Positions 1-7,000 of a DNA stretch of 41,555 bases are shown in pieces. Numbering within the stretch: position 1 is the stretch's first letter; every line of letters starts with the position of its first letter. Source of the stretch: Leisingera sp. ANG1 (lineage in GTDB: Bacteria > Pseudomonadota > Alphaproteobacteria > Rhodobacterales > Rhodobacteraceae). The notes under the pieces are model-generated. The model had not been told where the DNA came from and did not search any database. It saw only the letters and a program-made list of their open reading frames with translations. The position numbers were made by a program, and so were the translations under genes. Location of the stretch: the NCBI RefSeq assembly GCF_000203975.2, contig NZ_AFCF02000010.1:1-41555 (forward strand), written 5' to 3'.

Positions 1-168
1 GAGCCACATCTGGGTCTGGCCGATCAGGTCCAGCGCGGTGTTGGCCAGCGCGATGTCCTCTTCCAGCACCGGTGCATGGCCGCACCATTCGCTGACCCGG
101 TGGCCGAGGATCAGGGTGTTGTCCCCCATCCGCAGCAGGAATTGAAAAAATGCGTCGTCGCGGGTCAT
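1..168 (-). CDS. paaC: 1,2-phenylacetyl-CoA epoxidase subunit PaaC, 5' part only
   Basis: The first 56 codons are present and the gene runs off the left edge. The N-terminus (MTRDDAFFQFLLRMGDNTLI, then a stretch with HRVSEWCGHAPVLEED) reads like PaaC, the structural partner of the catalytic subunit PaaA in the ring-1,2-phenylacetyl-CoA epoxidase. That complex turns phenylacetyl-CoA into the ring epoxide in aerobic phenylacetate catabolism. The ATG overlaps the stop of paaB by one base (TAATG), which indicates translational coupling, and the order paaA-paaB-paaC agrees with known paa operons. The identity rests on both the N-terminal sequence and the gene order; the rest of the operon would lie to the left. 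Confidence 0.9.
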   Translation of the reverse strand, partial: MTRDDAFFQFLLRMGDNTLILGHRVSEWCGHAPVLEEDIALANTALDLIGQTQMWL

Positions 169-452
169 TACATGGCCCCCACTTCTTCGGGGATGTCAAA
201 GAAGGTCGGATGGCGGTAGACCTTACTTTCCGACGGCTCATAGAGCGGGCCCTTGTCGCTGGGCGAGGAAGCCGCGATGTGGTTCGCCTCAACCACCCAG
301 ATCGATACGCCTTCGTTGCGGCGGGTATAGACGTCACGGGCGTTCTTGATCGCCATTTCGGCGTCCGGTGCGTGCAGGGAGCCGACGTGGCGGTGGCTCA
401 TGCCGTGCTGGCCGCGGATGAAGATTTCCCAGAGGGGCCATTCGTTTTTCAT
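168..452 (-). CDS. paaB: 1,2-phenylacetyl-CoA epoxidase subunit PaaB
   Basis: A 94-residue protein starting MKNEWPLWEIFIRGQHGMSH, the typical start of PaaB, with the family segments GSLHAPDAEMAIKNARDVYTRR and IWVVEANHI. PaaB is a small, non-catalytic cytoplasmic subunit thought to help the PaaA/PaaC epoxidase assemble and receive electrons from the reductase PaaE, which is not in view. Length matches the family (about 95 residues). It lies 61 nt behind paaA and overlaps paaC by one base. Both neighbours and sequence agree, so the assignment is firm. Confidence 0.95.
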   Translation of the reverse strand: MKNEWPLWEIFIRGQHGMSHRHVGSLHAPDAEMAIKNARDVYTRRNEGVSIWVVEANHIAASSPSDKGPLYEPSESKVYRHPTFFDIPEEVGAM

Positions 453-513
453 GTCTCAAATCCTCCTGGCTGAGGGGGCGCCGCCGCTGTAGCGGGCGCC
501 GGAATGCTTGGGG

Positions 514-1491
514 TTACTCGGCGGCGTGCTGGCGCGCGGCTTTCTTCTTGGCGTGGGCCAACAGGCCGTCGCGGACCCAGGCGCCATCATCCCAGGCCTT
601 GTTGCGTGCCGCGAGGCGGTCCACGTTGCAGGGGCCGTTGCCTTTGATCACGTCAAAGAATTCGCTCCAGTCCGGATCGGTGTAGTCGTAGTGGCCGCGT
701 TCCTCGTTCCATTTCAGGTCCGGATCGGGGATGGTCAGGCCGAGGTATTCGGCCTGCGGCACGGTCTGGTCGACGAACTTCTGGCGCAGCTCGTCGTTGG
801 TGTTCATCTTGATCTTCCAGGCCATAGACTGGGCGGAATGGACTGAGTCCTTGTCAGACGGGCCGAACATCATCAGCGACGGGTACCAGAGGCGGTTCAG
901 CGCGTCCTGAGCCATCTTCTTCTGCTCGGGCGTGCCCTCGGCCATCTTGCGGATCGCGTCATAGCCCTGGCGCTGGTGGAAGCTTTCCTCCTTGCAGATG
1001 CGGATCATCGCGCGGGAGTAGGGGCCGAACGAGGTGCGCTGCAGCGGCACCTGGTTCATGATCGCCGCACCGTCTACCAGCCAGCCGACCGCACCGATGT
1101 CGGCCCAGTTCAGCGTCGGGTAGTTGAAAATCGACGAGTACTTCATGCGGCCATCCAGCAGCATCTCGGTGATTTCGTCGCGCGACACGCCCAGGGTCTC
1201 CGCGGCGCAATAGAGGTACAGGCCATGGCCCGCCTCATCCTGCACCTTGGCCAGCAGGATCGCCTTGCGCTCCAGTGTCGGCGCGCGAGTGATCCAGTTG
1301 CCCTCGGGCAGCTGGCCAACGATTTCGGAATGGGCGTGCTGGCCGATCTGGCGGATCAGCGTCTTGCGGTAGCCTTCGGGCATCCAGTCCTTGGGCTCGA
1401 TTTTCTCGCCCGCGTCGATGCGCGCCTGAAAGGCGGCCAGCTTTTCCGGATCGTCCTGGGTCGCCTCGGATTTGATCATCTGAGCATACAT
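514..1491 (-). CDS. paaA: 1,2-phenylacetyl-CoA epoxidase catalytic subunit PaaA
   Basis: A 325-residue di-iron monooxygenase subunit that inserts oxygen into the ring of phenylacetyl-CoA, committing it to the aerobic hybrid pathway. Carboxylate-bridged di-iron ligand motifs are visible: EAGH (about residues 86-89) and ESFH (169-172), with a further Glu near 56 in QHAHSEIVG. The reading frame extends 24 codons further upstream, overlapping the thiolase end, but I place the start at [10 protein letters not shown] because AAGGGAGGTC sits at the right distance before it and PaaA proteins begin this way. It follows the thiolase by 23 nt and precedes paaB, so all are probably one transcript. No damage is seen. 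Confidence 0.96.
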   Translation of the reverse strand: MYAQMIKSEATQDDPEKLAAFQARIDAGEKIEPKDWMPEGYRKTLIRQIGQHAHSEIVGQLPEGNWITRAPTLERKAILLAKVQDEAGHGLYLYCAAETLGVSRDEITEMLLDGRMKYSSIFNYPTLNWADIGAVGWLVDGAAIMNQVPLQRTSFGPYSRAMIRICKEESFHQRQGYDAIRKMAEGTPEQKKMAQDALNRLWYPSLMMFGPSDKDSVHSAQSMAWKIKMNTNDELRQKFVDQTVPQAEYLGLTIPDPDLKWNEERGHYDYTDPDWSEFFDVIKGNGPCNVDRLAARNKAWDDGAWVRDGLLAHAKKKAARQHAAE

Positions 1492-1514
1492 GTCTGGGAC
1501 CTCCCTTAGGGTTC

Positions 1515-2717
1515 TTACACGCGTTCCAGGATCAGGGCGGTGCCCTGTCCGACGCCGACGCACATGGTGCAGAGGGCATACCGCCCGCCAGTGCGCTGCA
1601 ATTGGTAGGCGGCGGTCAGCACCAGCCGCGCACCGGACATGCCGAGCGGGTGGCCAAGCGCAATCGCACCGCCGTTGGGATTAACATGGGGCGCATCGTC
1701 CGCAACGCCAAGCTCGCGCAGGGTGGCGAGGCCCTGGGACGCAAAGGCCTCGTTCAGTTCGATGACGTCCATCTGTTCGATGGTCAGGCCGGTTCGGGCC
1801 AGCACCTTGCGGGTGGCAGGCACCGGGCCGATGCCCATGATGCGCGGCTCAACCCCCGCAGCGGCCATGCCGACGATGCGGGCCATCGGCTTCAGGCCGT
1901 TCTTCGCAGCCGCGGCCTCATTTGCCATCAGGATCGCCGCGGCGCCGTCGTTGACGCCGGAGGCATTGCCTGCGGTCACGGATTTGTCCGGGCCGTTGAC
2001 GCCCTTGAGGCTCGAAAGCTTTTCGGCCGAGGTGCCGGGGCGGGGGTGTTCGTCGGTATCCACCACCAGGTCATCGCCCTTGCGCTGCGGGATGGTGACC
2101 GGGGTGATTTCGTCCTTGAAGATGCCACCCTCATGTGCGGCGGCCCAGCGGGCCTGGCTGCGGGCGGCAAAGGCGTCCTGATCCGCGCGGGAGACGCCGT
2201 AATCCTCGGCCACGTTGTCGGCGGTCTGCGGCATCGAGTCGGTGCCGTACATGTCGTGCATCTTCTTGTTCACGAAGCGCCAGCCGATGGTGGTGTCATA
2301 AACCGCATTGGCGCGGGTGAAGGCGCTGGTGGCCTTGGGCATCACGAAGGGCGCGCGGCTCATGCTTTCGACGCCGCCTGCGATGGCCATGTCGTAATCG
2401 CCCGCCTTGATCCCGCGCGACGCCATGCCGACGGCATCCATGCCGGAGGCGCAGAGGCGGTTGATGGTGGTGCCGGGCACTGTTGTTGGCAGGCCTGCCA
2501 GCAGGGCGGCCATGCGGGCCACATTGCGGTTGCTTTCACCCGCTTGGTTGGCATCGCCAAGGATCACGTCATCCAAAGAGCCCCAGTCCACATCCGGGTT
2601 CCTTTCGACCAGCGCCGCAATCGGCAAAGAGGCCAAGTCGTCGGTACGCACCTGGCTCAGCGCGCCGCCGTAGCGGCCGATCGGGGTGCGGGTGGCATCG
2701 CAGATGAAAGCATCCAT
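1515..2717 (-). CDS. pcaF: 3-oxoadipyl-CoA/3-oxo-5,6-dehydrosuberyl-CoA thiolase (PcaF/PaaJ type)
   Basis: A 400-residue thiolase that would cleave 3-oxoadipyl-CoA, and probably 3-oxo-5,6-dehydrosuberyl-CoA, with CoA to give acetyl-CoA and a shortened acyl-CoA, the last step of phenylacetate (PaaJ) or protocatechuate (PcaF) breakdown. The nucleophile Cys89 sits in [12 protein letters not shown], the catalytic His356 in [12 protein letters not shown] and the second Cys386 in CVGVGQG. Length is standard. It is the first gene of a tight minus-strand run with paaA, paaB and paaC, so a phenylacetate role is most likely. PaaJ and PcaF cannot be told apart by reading alone. A TetR-type palindrome lies 37 nt upstream of the start. 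Confidence 0.93.
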   Translation of the reverse strand: MDAFICDATRTPIGRYGGALSQVRTDDLASLPIAALVERNPDVDWGSLDDVILGDANQAGESNRNVARMAALLAGLPTTVPGTTINRLCASGMDAVGMASRGIKAGDYDMAIAGGVESMSRAPFVMPKATSAFTRANAVYDTTIGWRFVNKKMHDMYGTDSMPQTADNVAEDYGVSRADQDAFAARSQARWAAAHEGGIFKDEITPVTIPQRKGDDLVVDTDEHPRPGTSAEKLSSLKGVNGPDKSVTAGNASGVNDGAAAILMANEAAAAKNGLKPMARIVGMAAAGVEPRIMGIGPVPATRKVLARTGLTIEQMDVIELNEAFASQGLATLRELGVADDAPHVNPNGGAIALGHPLGMSGARLVLTAAYQLQRTGGRYALCTMCVGVGQGTALILERV

Positions 2718-2753
2718 GGGTGTTCGCGTCTCCTGTGGCGGCGGCAGGAAAAG

Positions 2754-2769
2754 CCGACCGTTGGGTCGG
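2754..2769. promoter_or_regulatory. TetR-type operator candidate upstream of the paa operon
   Basis: CCGACC and GGTCGG form a perfect inverted repeat with a 4-nt spacer, 37 nt upstream of the thiolase start. A compact ACCGACC/GGTCGGT palindrome is the kind of site bound by TetR-family regulators, and PaaR repressors of phenylacetate genes in several proteobacteria belong to that family. No TetR gene is in the window, so the link to PaaR is inference. Confidence 0.5.
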
Positions 2770-2957
2770 TATTACGACGGAAGATGATTCGCGGCAAGAT
2801 AAAATGTAACGCAAAAAGTGGTGGGTGTTAATTTTTGTAACGCTTTAGGGTTCGGCAACCGGCTGAGAGACTCCTGGCGGGGCGTGTATTAAGCGGCAGG
2901 ATGCCTTAAGCGGGTTCCCCCGCCCGCTGCCGGAGCATTGGAAATGCACCGTAGCGG

Positions 2958-2999
2958 TTGGGCCCGGCACCGCGCGCTGCGCGGTGCCGGGCCCAACGG
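2958..2999 (-). repeat. 3' hairpin element (GTTGGGC family), copy 1
   Basis: Perfect inverted repeat with 18-bp arms (2958-2975 and 2979-2996) and a 3-nt loop, joined to CCGTTGGGC (minus strand, 2999-2991). On the minus strand it lies about 75 nt behind the stop of the acetyltransferase gene, so it may act as a terminator or mRNA 3'-end stabiliser. The same arrangement, GTTGGGC followed by a GC hairpin, recurs at 20801-20834, 26633-26658 and 28013-28048. Between the hairpin and the stop codon lies a second small hairpin (CTTTC/GAAAG), a position also occupied by a different small hairpin in the copy at 28013. Confidence 0.75.
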
Positions 3000-3072
3000 A
3001 TGGAGGTCTTTCGCCAGAAAGGCTGACGGCCGGCGGGAGAGGCAGGCGGCCGGACGTGGTCCGCTGCTGCAG

Positions 3073-3603
3073 TCAGAGTGCAGAGTATTGCAGGATGTCG
3101 TTAGGGTAGTTCTCCTGTCCGATCCTGAAGCGGGTCAGCCCCGCATGCTCAAATCCGTTTCGAAGGTAGAACCTGCGGGCGCGGGCGTTCTCTGAATTGC
3201 TGGTGAGCCAGGGCGCATCCCAGCTGTTGCTGCGGCAGAGCTTCAGTCCGGCTTGCAGAAGGCGAGCGCCGTTGCCACGGCCGTGATGCCGGGGCTGGAC
3301 ATAGAGCGTGGAGATTTCGGTCCTAGACGGCCCGCCTGCCGGGCTGGGCCGCCCATTTGATACCCGGATGTAGCCGTCTATGCCGTCACGGTTCTGCGAA
3401 ACCAGCAAACGTTCGGCTGTGCTGTCCAATGCCTCAGCAAAATGCGCAGTGGTATATTGGCTAAGCACATAATCAGCGAAATGCCCGCTGATCCCGTTGC
3501 GCAGGTAGGTGCCTAGCCAGACTTCAATCGAAAGAGCGGCGAGGCTGGAGCAGTCCTCTGTTGTGGCGGGGCGGATAACTGTGTGGTCTGAATTTTCGGT
3601 CAT
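3073..3603 (-). CDS. GNAT-family N-acetyltransferase
   Basis: A 176-residue protein of the GCN5-related acetyltransferase fold, which moves the acetyl group of acetyl-CoA to an amine. Visible features are the N-terminal IRPATTEDCSSLAALSIEVW (strand 1 and helix 1), the beta-4 strand TEISTLYVQP, the acetyl-CoA pyrophosphate loop RHHGRGNGARLL (about residues 108-119) and the C-terminal NARARRFYLRNGFEHAG typical of the family. The open frame continues upstream to a TTG, but MTENSDH is the more natural start; an ATG three codons earlier is possible and no strong ribosome site decides it. The substrate cannot be inferred: it is a single gene facing away from its neighbours. Confidence 0.85.
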   Translation of the reverse strand: MTENSDHTVIRPATTEDCSSLAALSIEVWLGTYLRNGISGHFADYVLSQYTTAHFAEALDSTAERLLVSQNRDGIDGYIRVSNGRPSPAGGPSRTEISTLYVQPRHHGRGNGARLLQAGLKLCRSNSWDAPWLTSNSENARARRFYLRNGFEHAGLTRFRIGQENYPNDILQYSAL

Positions 3604-3729
3604 GAAAGCCATTGGGAATAAGAAAAACACACGCCATAGTCGGGCAGCGGGCGCCGAGGTCAAGAAGATCCCCTCGCCAAAATTGCTTCACTTGTTTATT
3701 AATGTGGCAACGCAACTCGGGAGGCGCCG

Positions 3730-5355
3730 ATGAACATTCTCTATATCATGTTCGACCAGCTGCGGTTCGACTATCTGAGCTGCGCCGGCCACCCGCATCT
3801 GCAGACGCCGCATATCGACGGGCTGGCCTCCAGGGGCGTGCGCTTTACCCGCGCCTATGTGCAGTCGCCGACCTGCGGATCATCGCGGATGTCGAGCTAT
3901 ACGGGGCGCTACCCCTCCAGCCACGGCGTGCAGTTCAACAGCTACCCGCTACGGGTCGGCGAGTGGACGATGGGCGACCATCTGCGCAAGGCAGGGATGG
4001 GCTGCCACCTGATCGGCAAGACCCATATGGTGGCGGATGCTGACGGCATGCAGCGGCTGGGGCTGGCGCCGGACAGCGTGATCGGGGTGCGCCAGTCGGA
4101 ATGCGGGTTCGATCCCTGGGTGCGCGATGACGGGCTGTGGGCGGAGGGGCCGGACGGGTTCTATGACAGCAAGCGCAGCCCATATAATGAGTACCTGAAG
4201 GAAAGGGGCTACCCGGGGGAGAACCCGTGCAACGACTTTGCCAACGCCGGGATAGAGGGCAATGACATTGCTTCCGGCTGGTTCATGGTCAATGCGGACA
4301 AACCCGCCAATATCGCGGAGGAAGACAGCGAAACACCCTGGCTGACCACTCAGGCGATGGAGTTTATCGCGCAGGCAGAAGGTCCCTGGTGCGCGCATCT
4401 CAGCTACATCAAGCCGCATTGGCCCTATATCGTGCCTGCGCCCTATCACGACATGTACGGGCCGGAGCACGTGCTGCCGGTGGTGCGGTCGGAGGCGGAG
4501 CGCGAGGATGCGCATCCGGTCTTTGACGGAATGATGAACAACCAGATCGGCAAGACCTTCAGCCGCGATGAGGTGCGGGAGAAGGTGATCCCGGCCTATA
4601 TGGGGCTGATCAAGCAGGCCGATGACCAGATGGGGCGGCTGTTTGCCTGGCTGGAGGAAACCGGCCGGATGCAGGACATGATGATCGTGGTGACCTCGGA
4701 CCATGGCGATTACCTGGGTGATCACTGGCTGGGAGAAAAGAACCTGTTTCACGAGCCGTCAATCAAGGTGCCGCTGATCATCTATGACCCGCGCGCGGAG
4801 GCCGACGCCACCCGCGGCACCGCTTGCGACGAACTGGTGGAGGCGATCGACCTGCTGCCCACCTTCTTGGAGTCAGCGGGCGGTGAACCTGCGCCGCACA
4901 TCCTGGAGGGGCGCTCGCTGATGCCCTTGCTGCGCGGCGAAAGCCCGGACTGGCGCGAGTATGCGATTGCAGAGTTCGACTTTTCCACCATGCCGCTGTG
5001 CGAAAAACTGGGGCTGGAGCCGAAGGATGCACGACTGTTCATGGTCACCGATAAGCGCTGGAAGTTCATGCATGCGGAAGGCGGGCTGCGGCCGATGCTG
5101 TTCGACATGGAGAATGATCCGCAGGAGCTGGTGGACCTGGCAAAGGGCGATGGTCATCGGGAGATCATCGATCTGATGTATGACCGCTTGCTGGAATGGG
5201 GGCTCAGGATGTCGCAGCGGATCACCCTGTCGGACACGCAGATCAAGGCCCGCCGCGGCAAGTCTGGGCGCAAGGGGATTCTGCTTGGGGTCTATGAAGC
5301 TGACGAGGTCGCACCCGAGCTAACGGAGAAATACCGCGGTCCCGTGCCGCAGTAG
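3730..5355 (+). CDS. sulfatase-family hydrolase, phosphonate monoester hydrolase-like
   Basis: A 541-residue alkaline-phosphatase-superfamily enzyme of the sulfatase/phosphonate monoester hydrolase branch; it would hydrolyse a sulfate, phosphate or phosphonate ester. It has no signal peptide, so it should be cytoplasmic. Expected active-site residues are visible: Asp9-Gln10 (MFDQLRFDYL; a DQ pair in place of the classical DD), Cys49 as formylglycine precursor in SPTCGSSRMSSYTGR, Lys97 and His99 in GKTHM, His230 in KPHWPY, Asp324-His325 in TSDHGDYLGDH and Lys337 in GEKN. The formylglycine motif is C-G-S-S-R, lacking the usual Pro or Ala two residues after Cys. Ribosome site GGGAGG precedes the ATG. 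The following GntR gene is a plausible regulator. The substrate is unknown. Confidence 0.85.
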   Translation: MNILYIMFDQLRFDYLSCAGHPHLQTPHIDGLASRGVRFTRAYVQSPTCGSSRMSSYTGRYPSSHGVQFNSYPLRVGEWTMGDHLRKAGMGCHLIGKTHMVADADGMQRLGLAPDSVIGVRQSECGFDPWVRDDGLWAEGPDGFYDSKRSPYNEYLKERGYPGENPCNDFANAGIEGNDIASGWFMVNADKPANIAEEDSETPWLTTQAMEFIAQAEGPWCAHLSYIKPHWPYIVPAPYHDMYGPEHVLPVVRSEAEREDAHPVFDGMMNNQIGKTFSRDEVREKVIPAYMGLIKQADDQMGRLFAWLEETGRMQDMMIVVTSDHGDYLGDHWLGEKNLFHEPSIKVPLIIYDPRAEADATRGTACDELVEAIDLLPTFLESAGGEPAPHILEGRSLMPLLRGESPDWREYAIAEFDFSTMPLCEKLGLEPKDARLFMVTDKRWKFMHAEGGLRPMLFDMENDPQELVDLAKGDGHREIIDLMYDRLLEWGLRMSQRITLSDTQIKARRGKSGRKGILLGVYEADEVAPELTEKYRGPVPQ

Positions 5356-5367
5356 CTGTCCTGCCTA

Positions 5368-5425
5368 TTCACCTTTGCGCAAGTACTTCGGGGGAGCCCG
5401 TAAGGGCGGGGGCAGCGCCCCTTAC
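5368..5425 (-). repeat. GTATTTT-type intergenic motif, copy 1 (minus orientation)
   Basis: Read on the minus strand: a GC-rich hairpin (TAAGGGGCG/CGCCCTTA arms, one bulge) then CCCCCG, AAGTACTTGCGCAAAGGTGAA. It resembles copies at 6151-6200, 17061-17092 and 33326-33372, which share a GC-rich stretch, then GTATTT, then a purine-rich AGATGAAG-like tail. It lies 13 nt behind the sulfatase stop, but in antisense orientation. Function is unknown. Confidence 0.5.
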
Positions 5426-5486
5426 CCGCGTTGCCAAGCTGCAGAGGGGCGCATAAATTGACCGGAAACGCATCAGAGGCGGCAGA

Positions 5487-6137
5487 ATGGCAGGGCAGAC
5501 GGAACAGGTTCTGAACGCAATCCTTGAGGATATCGAGGCCGGACGGCTGGTGCCCGGCGCGCCACTGGAGGAGAGCGAGCTGGTGCAGCGCCACGGGGTG
5601 TCGCGCACGCCGGTACGGGAGGCTTTCATTCAGCTGGAAGCCATTGGATTGATCAAGCGTTTGCCGCGCAAGGGGGCGGTTCTGTTCAAGCCGACGCTTG
5701 AGGAGTTCCTGGCGATCCTTGAGGTTCATGCCCGGCTGGAAGGGCAGGCAGCGGCGCTGGCCGCGCGGCGTTTGTCTCCGGCGCAGGCCGGGGAACTGGA
5801 AGCGGCGGTGGCCGCCTGCGAGAAACACGCAGCAGAGAAGGGTGACGGCGATCCGGCTGGCTATTACCAGCTGAACCTGCGGTTTCATGCCTGCGTGGCA
5901 GAAGGGTCCGGCAATCCGTTTCTTGTTGAGATGATCAAAACCAACGCGCGCAAGCTAATGGCCTATTACCGGGCGCGTTACCGGTATCCCGGCGTCATAG
6001 CGCAGTCGGCCAAGGAGCACCGGGAGATTGCCGCGCTGATCCTTGCCCATGACCGGGAGGCGGCTGAAGCTGCAATGACCGCGCATGTGCAGTTCGATCA
6101 GGTGACAGTGATGGACTTGCTGGCCGCTCTGGGCTGA
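5487..6137 (+). CDS. GntR-family transcriptional regulator with FCD domain
   Basis: A 216-residue regulator of the FadR subfamily. Residues 1-70 form the GntR winged helix (GAPLEESELVQRHGVSRTPV, then REAFIQLEAIGLIKRLPRKG); residues 75-210 form the all-helical FCD effector domain, with metal-binding-type His residues in LNLRFHACVAEGSGNPFL and AKEHREIAALILAHD. It lies 131 nt behind the sulfatase gene on the same strand, so it probably senses that enzyme's substrate or product. The ATG is preceded by only a weak purine stretch (AGAGGCGGCAGA). The effector is unknown. Confidence 0.92.
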   Translation: MAGQTEQVLNAILEDIEAGRLVPGAPLEESELVQRHGVSRTPVREAFIQLEAIGLIKRLPRKGAVLFKPTLEEFLAILEVHARLEGQAAALAARRLSPAQAGELEAAVAACEKHAAEKGDGDPAGYYQLNLRFHACVAEGSGNPFLVEMIKTNARKLMAYYRARYRYPGVIAQSAKEHREIAALILAHDREAAEAAMTAHVQFDQVTVMDLLAALG

Positions 6138-6150
6138 AGCGGAAGGGAAG

Positions 6151-6200
6151 GGGGCCTGGCGGCCCCTGCTTGCGGCGCGGGTATTTTGACCAGAAAGAAG
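6151..6200 (+). repeat. GTATTTT-type intergenic motif, copy 2, with hairpin
   Basis: Between the convergent GntR and amidotransferase genes. Hairpin GGGGCC/GGCCCC (6151-6156, 6161-6166) is followed by a GC-rich stretch and then GTATTTTGACCAGAAAGAAG. It begins 14 nt behind the GntR stop, in sense orientation. It could terminate transcription, but the T run is short. Confidence 0.5.
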
Positions 6201-6208
6201 CCGCAGGG

Positions 6209-6919
6209 TCAGGGCTGCGCAGCTTGCTCGAAGAAACGGGCGAGGGTTTCCGCAAAGGCTTGCTGATCTGACTGTTCCGCCAGGCTTTCCAGGGCGCGGG
6301 CAAAAACGGCCGGGCCAAGTGTGTCCCGCATTTCATCACTCAGCGCGAGGATGAAGCTGTGGGTCATCTCCGGATGATGCTGTGTGGTGAAGATGTGGCG
6401 GCCAAGGGTGAAGCCCGTGTTCATGCCGCCGCTTTCGCTAAGCGGTGAAGCGCCGCCCGGCAGGGTGCTGACGCATTCGCAATGGGAGCCGTAGAGTTTG
6501 ACCTCATCAGGCAGCGGGATGGCCCAATCCGGGTGGTGCAGCAGATGATTGCGGGTCAGCCCATGGACCCAGCCGTCCGGGTTGCGGTCAAGACTGCCGC
6601 CAAGGGCCTGTGCAATGGCCTGATGCCCGAAGCAGGCGCCGAACAGCGGGAATTTCCGGGCATGGGCTGTGCGGATCAGCGTTAGCAGCTGTGTGACCCA
6701 AGGCGCACCGGAGCGGACAGAGGCTGGGCTTCCAGTGATCATCGCGCCATCAAACGCAAACAGATCCTGCGGGAACTCTGCGTCCTTCACGGCAAAGACG
6801 GATGTGCGCCAGCCCGGCCTGGCCATCCGGATCAGGTCGGTGAACTTCTCACCGTCCTTGGGGTGCCTTTGGGCAAATTCGCTTTCGTCTGTGTTGGTCA
6901 TCAGAATGGCCAAGTGCAT
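6209..6919 (-). CDS. class-I glutamine amidotransferase-like protein
   Basis: A 236-residue GATase1 domain protein, a cysteine amidase fold that normally releases ammonia from glutamine or cleaves a gamma-glutamyl amide. The nucleophile elbow is FGACFGHQAIAQALGG with Cys96, and the His182/Glu184 pair sits in TTQHHPEMT; TGSPASV (about 62-68) forms the oxyanion strand. It resembles stand-alone GMP-synthase-like GATases rather than PuuD. The frame opens further upstream, but MHLAILMTNTD is the natural start. It faces away from the P450-ligase-ferredoxin genes across an 81-bp shared promoter region. A GATase-like protein also accompanies a GS-like ligase in aniline dioxygenase clusters, so a role in gamma-glutamyl amide turnover is my inference. 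Confidence 0.85.
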   Translation of the reverse strand: MHLAILMTNTDESEFAQRHPKDGEKFTDLIRMARPGWRTSVFAVKDAEFPQDLFAFDGAMITGSPASVRSGAPWVTQLLTLIRTAHARKFPLFGACFGHQAIAQALGGSLDRNPDGWVHGLTRNHLLHHPDWAIPLPDEVKLYGSHCECVSTLPGGASPLSESGGMNTGFTLGRHIFTTQHHPEMTHSFILALSDEMRDTLGPAVFARALESLAEQSDQQAFAETLARFFEQAAQP

Positions 6920-7000
6920 GGGAACGCTCGCAAGATTTTCATTTACATAATTACAGGCTCTATTAATATACATAATGCAAGTAAGTTAGGAAAGCCCGCA
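6920..7000. promoter_or_regulatory. AT-rich divergent promoter region of the amidotransferase and P450 genes
   Basis: An 81-bp, unusually AT-rich spacer between divergent start codons. TACATAAT occurs twice in the same orientation (6944-6951 and 6969-6976, 25 bp apart). The second copy is preceded by ATTAATA. The ribosome site TAGGAAAG for the P450 lies at 6987-6994. I propose overlapping promoters and a regulator site, but cannot name the regulator. Confidence 0.5.

Larger units (their letters stand above)
2718..3072. other. 355-bp intergenic region with paa promoter, operator-like palindrome and a hairpin repeat
   Basis: No convincing gene is present. The left part (2718-2850) is the upstream region of the thiolase-paa operon. 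It carries a 16-bp palindrome (2754-2769) and two direct copies of TGTAACGC (2805-2812 and 2836-2843, 31 bp apart), bracketed by short A and T runs. The right part holds a large GC-rich hairpin (2958-2996) that belongs to the tail of the acetyltransferase gene read from the other side. The short forward frame at 2938-3195 has no family resemblance and overlaps the hairpin, so I do not call it a gene. Confidence 0.7.

Noticed and set aside
2938-3195. Forward frame of 85 codons
   Set aside because: It spans the large hairpin repeat and the end of the acetyltransferase gene, with no ribosome site or family features.
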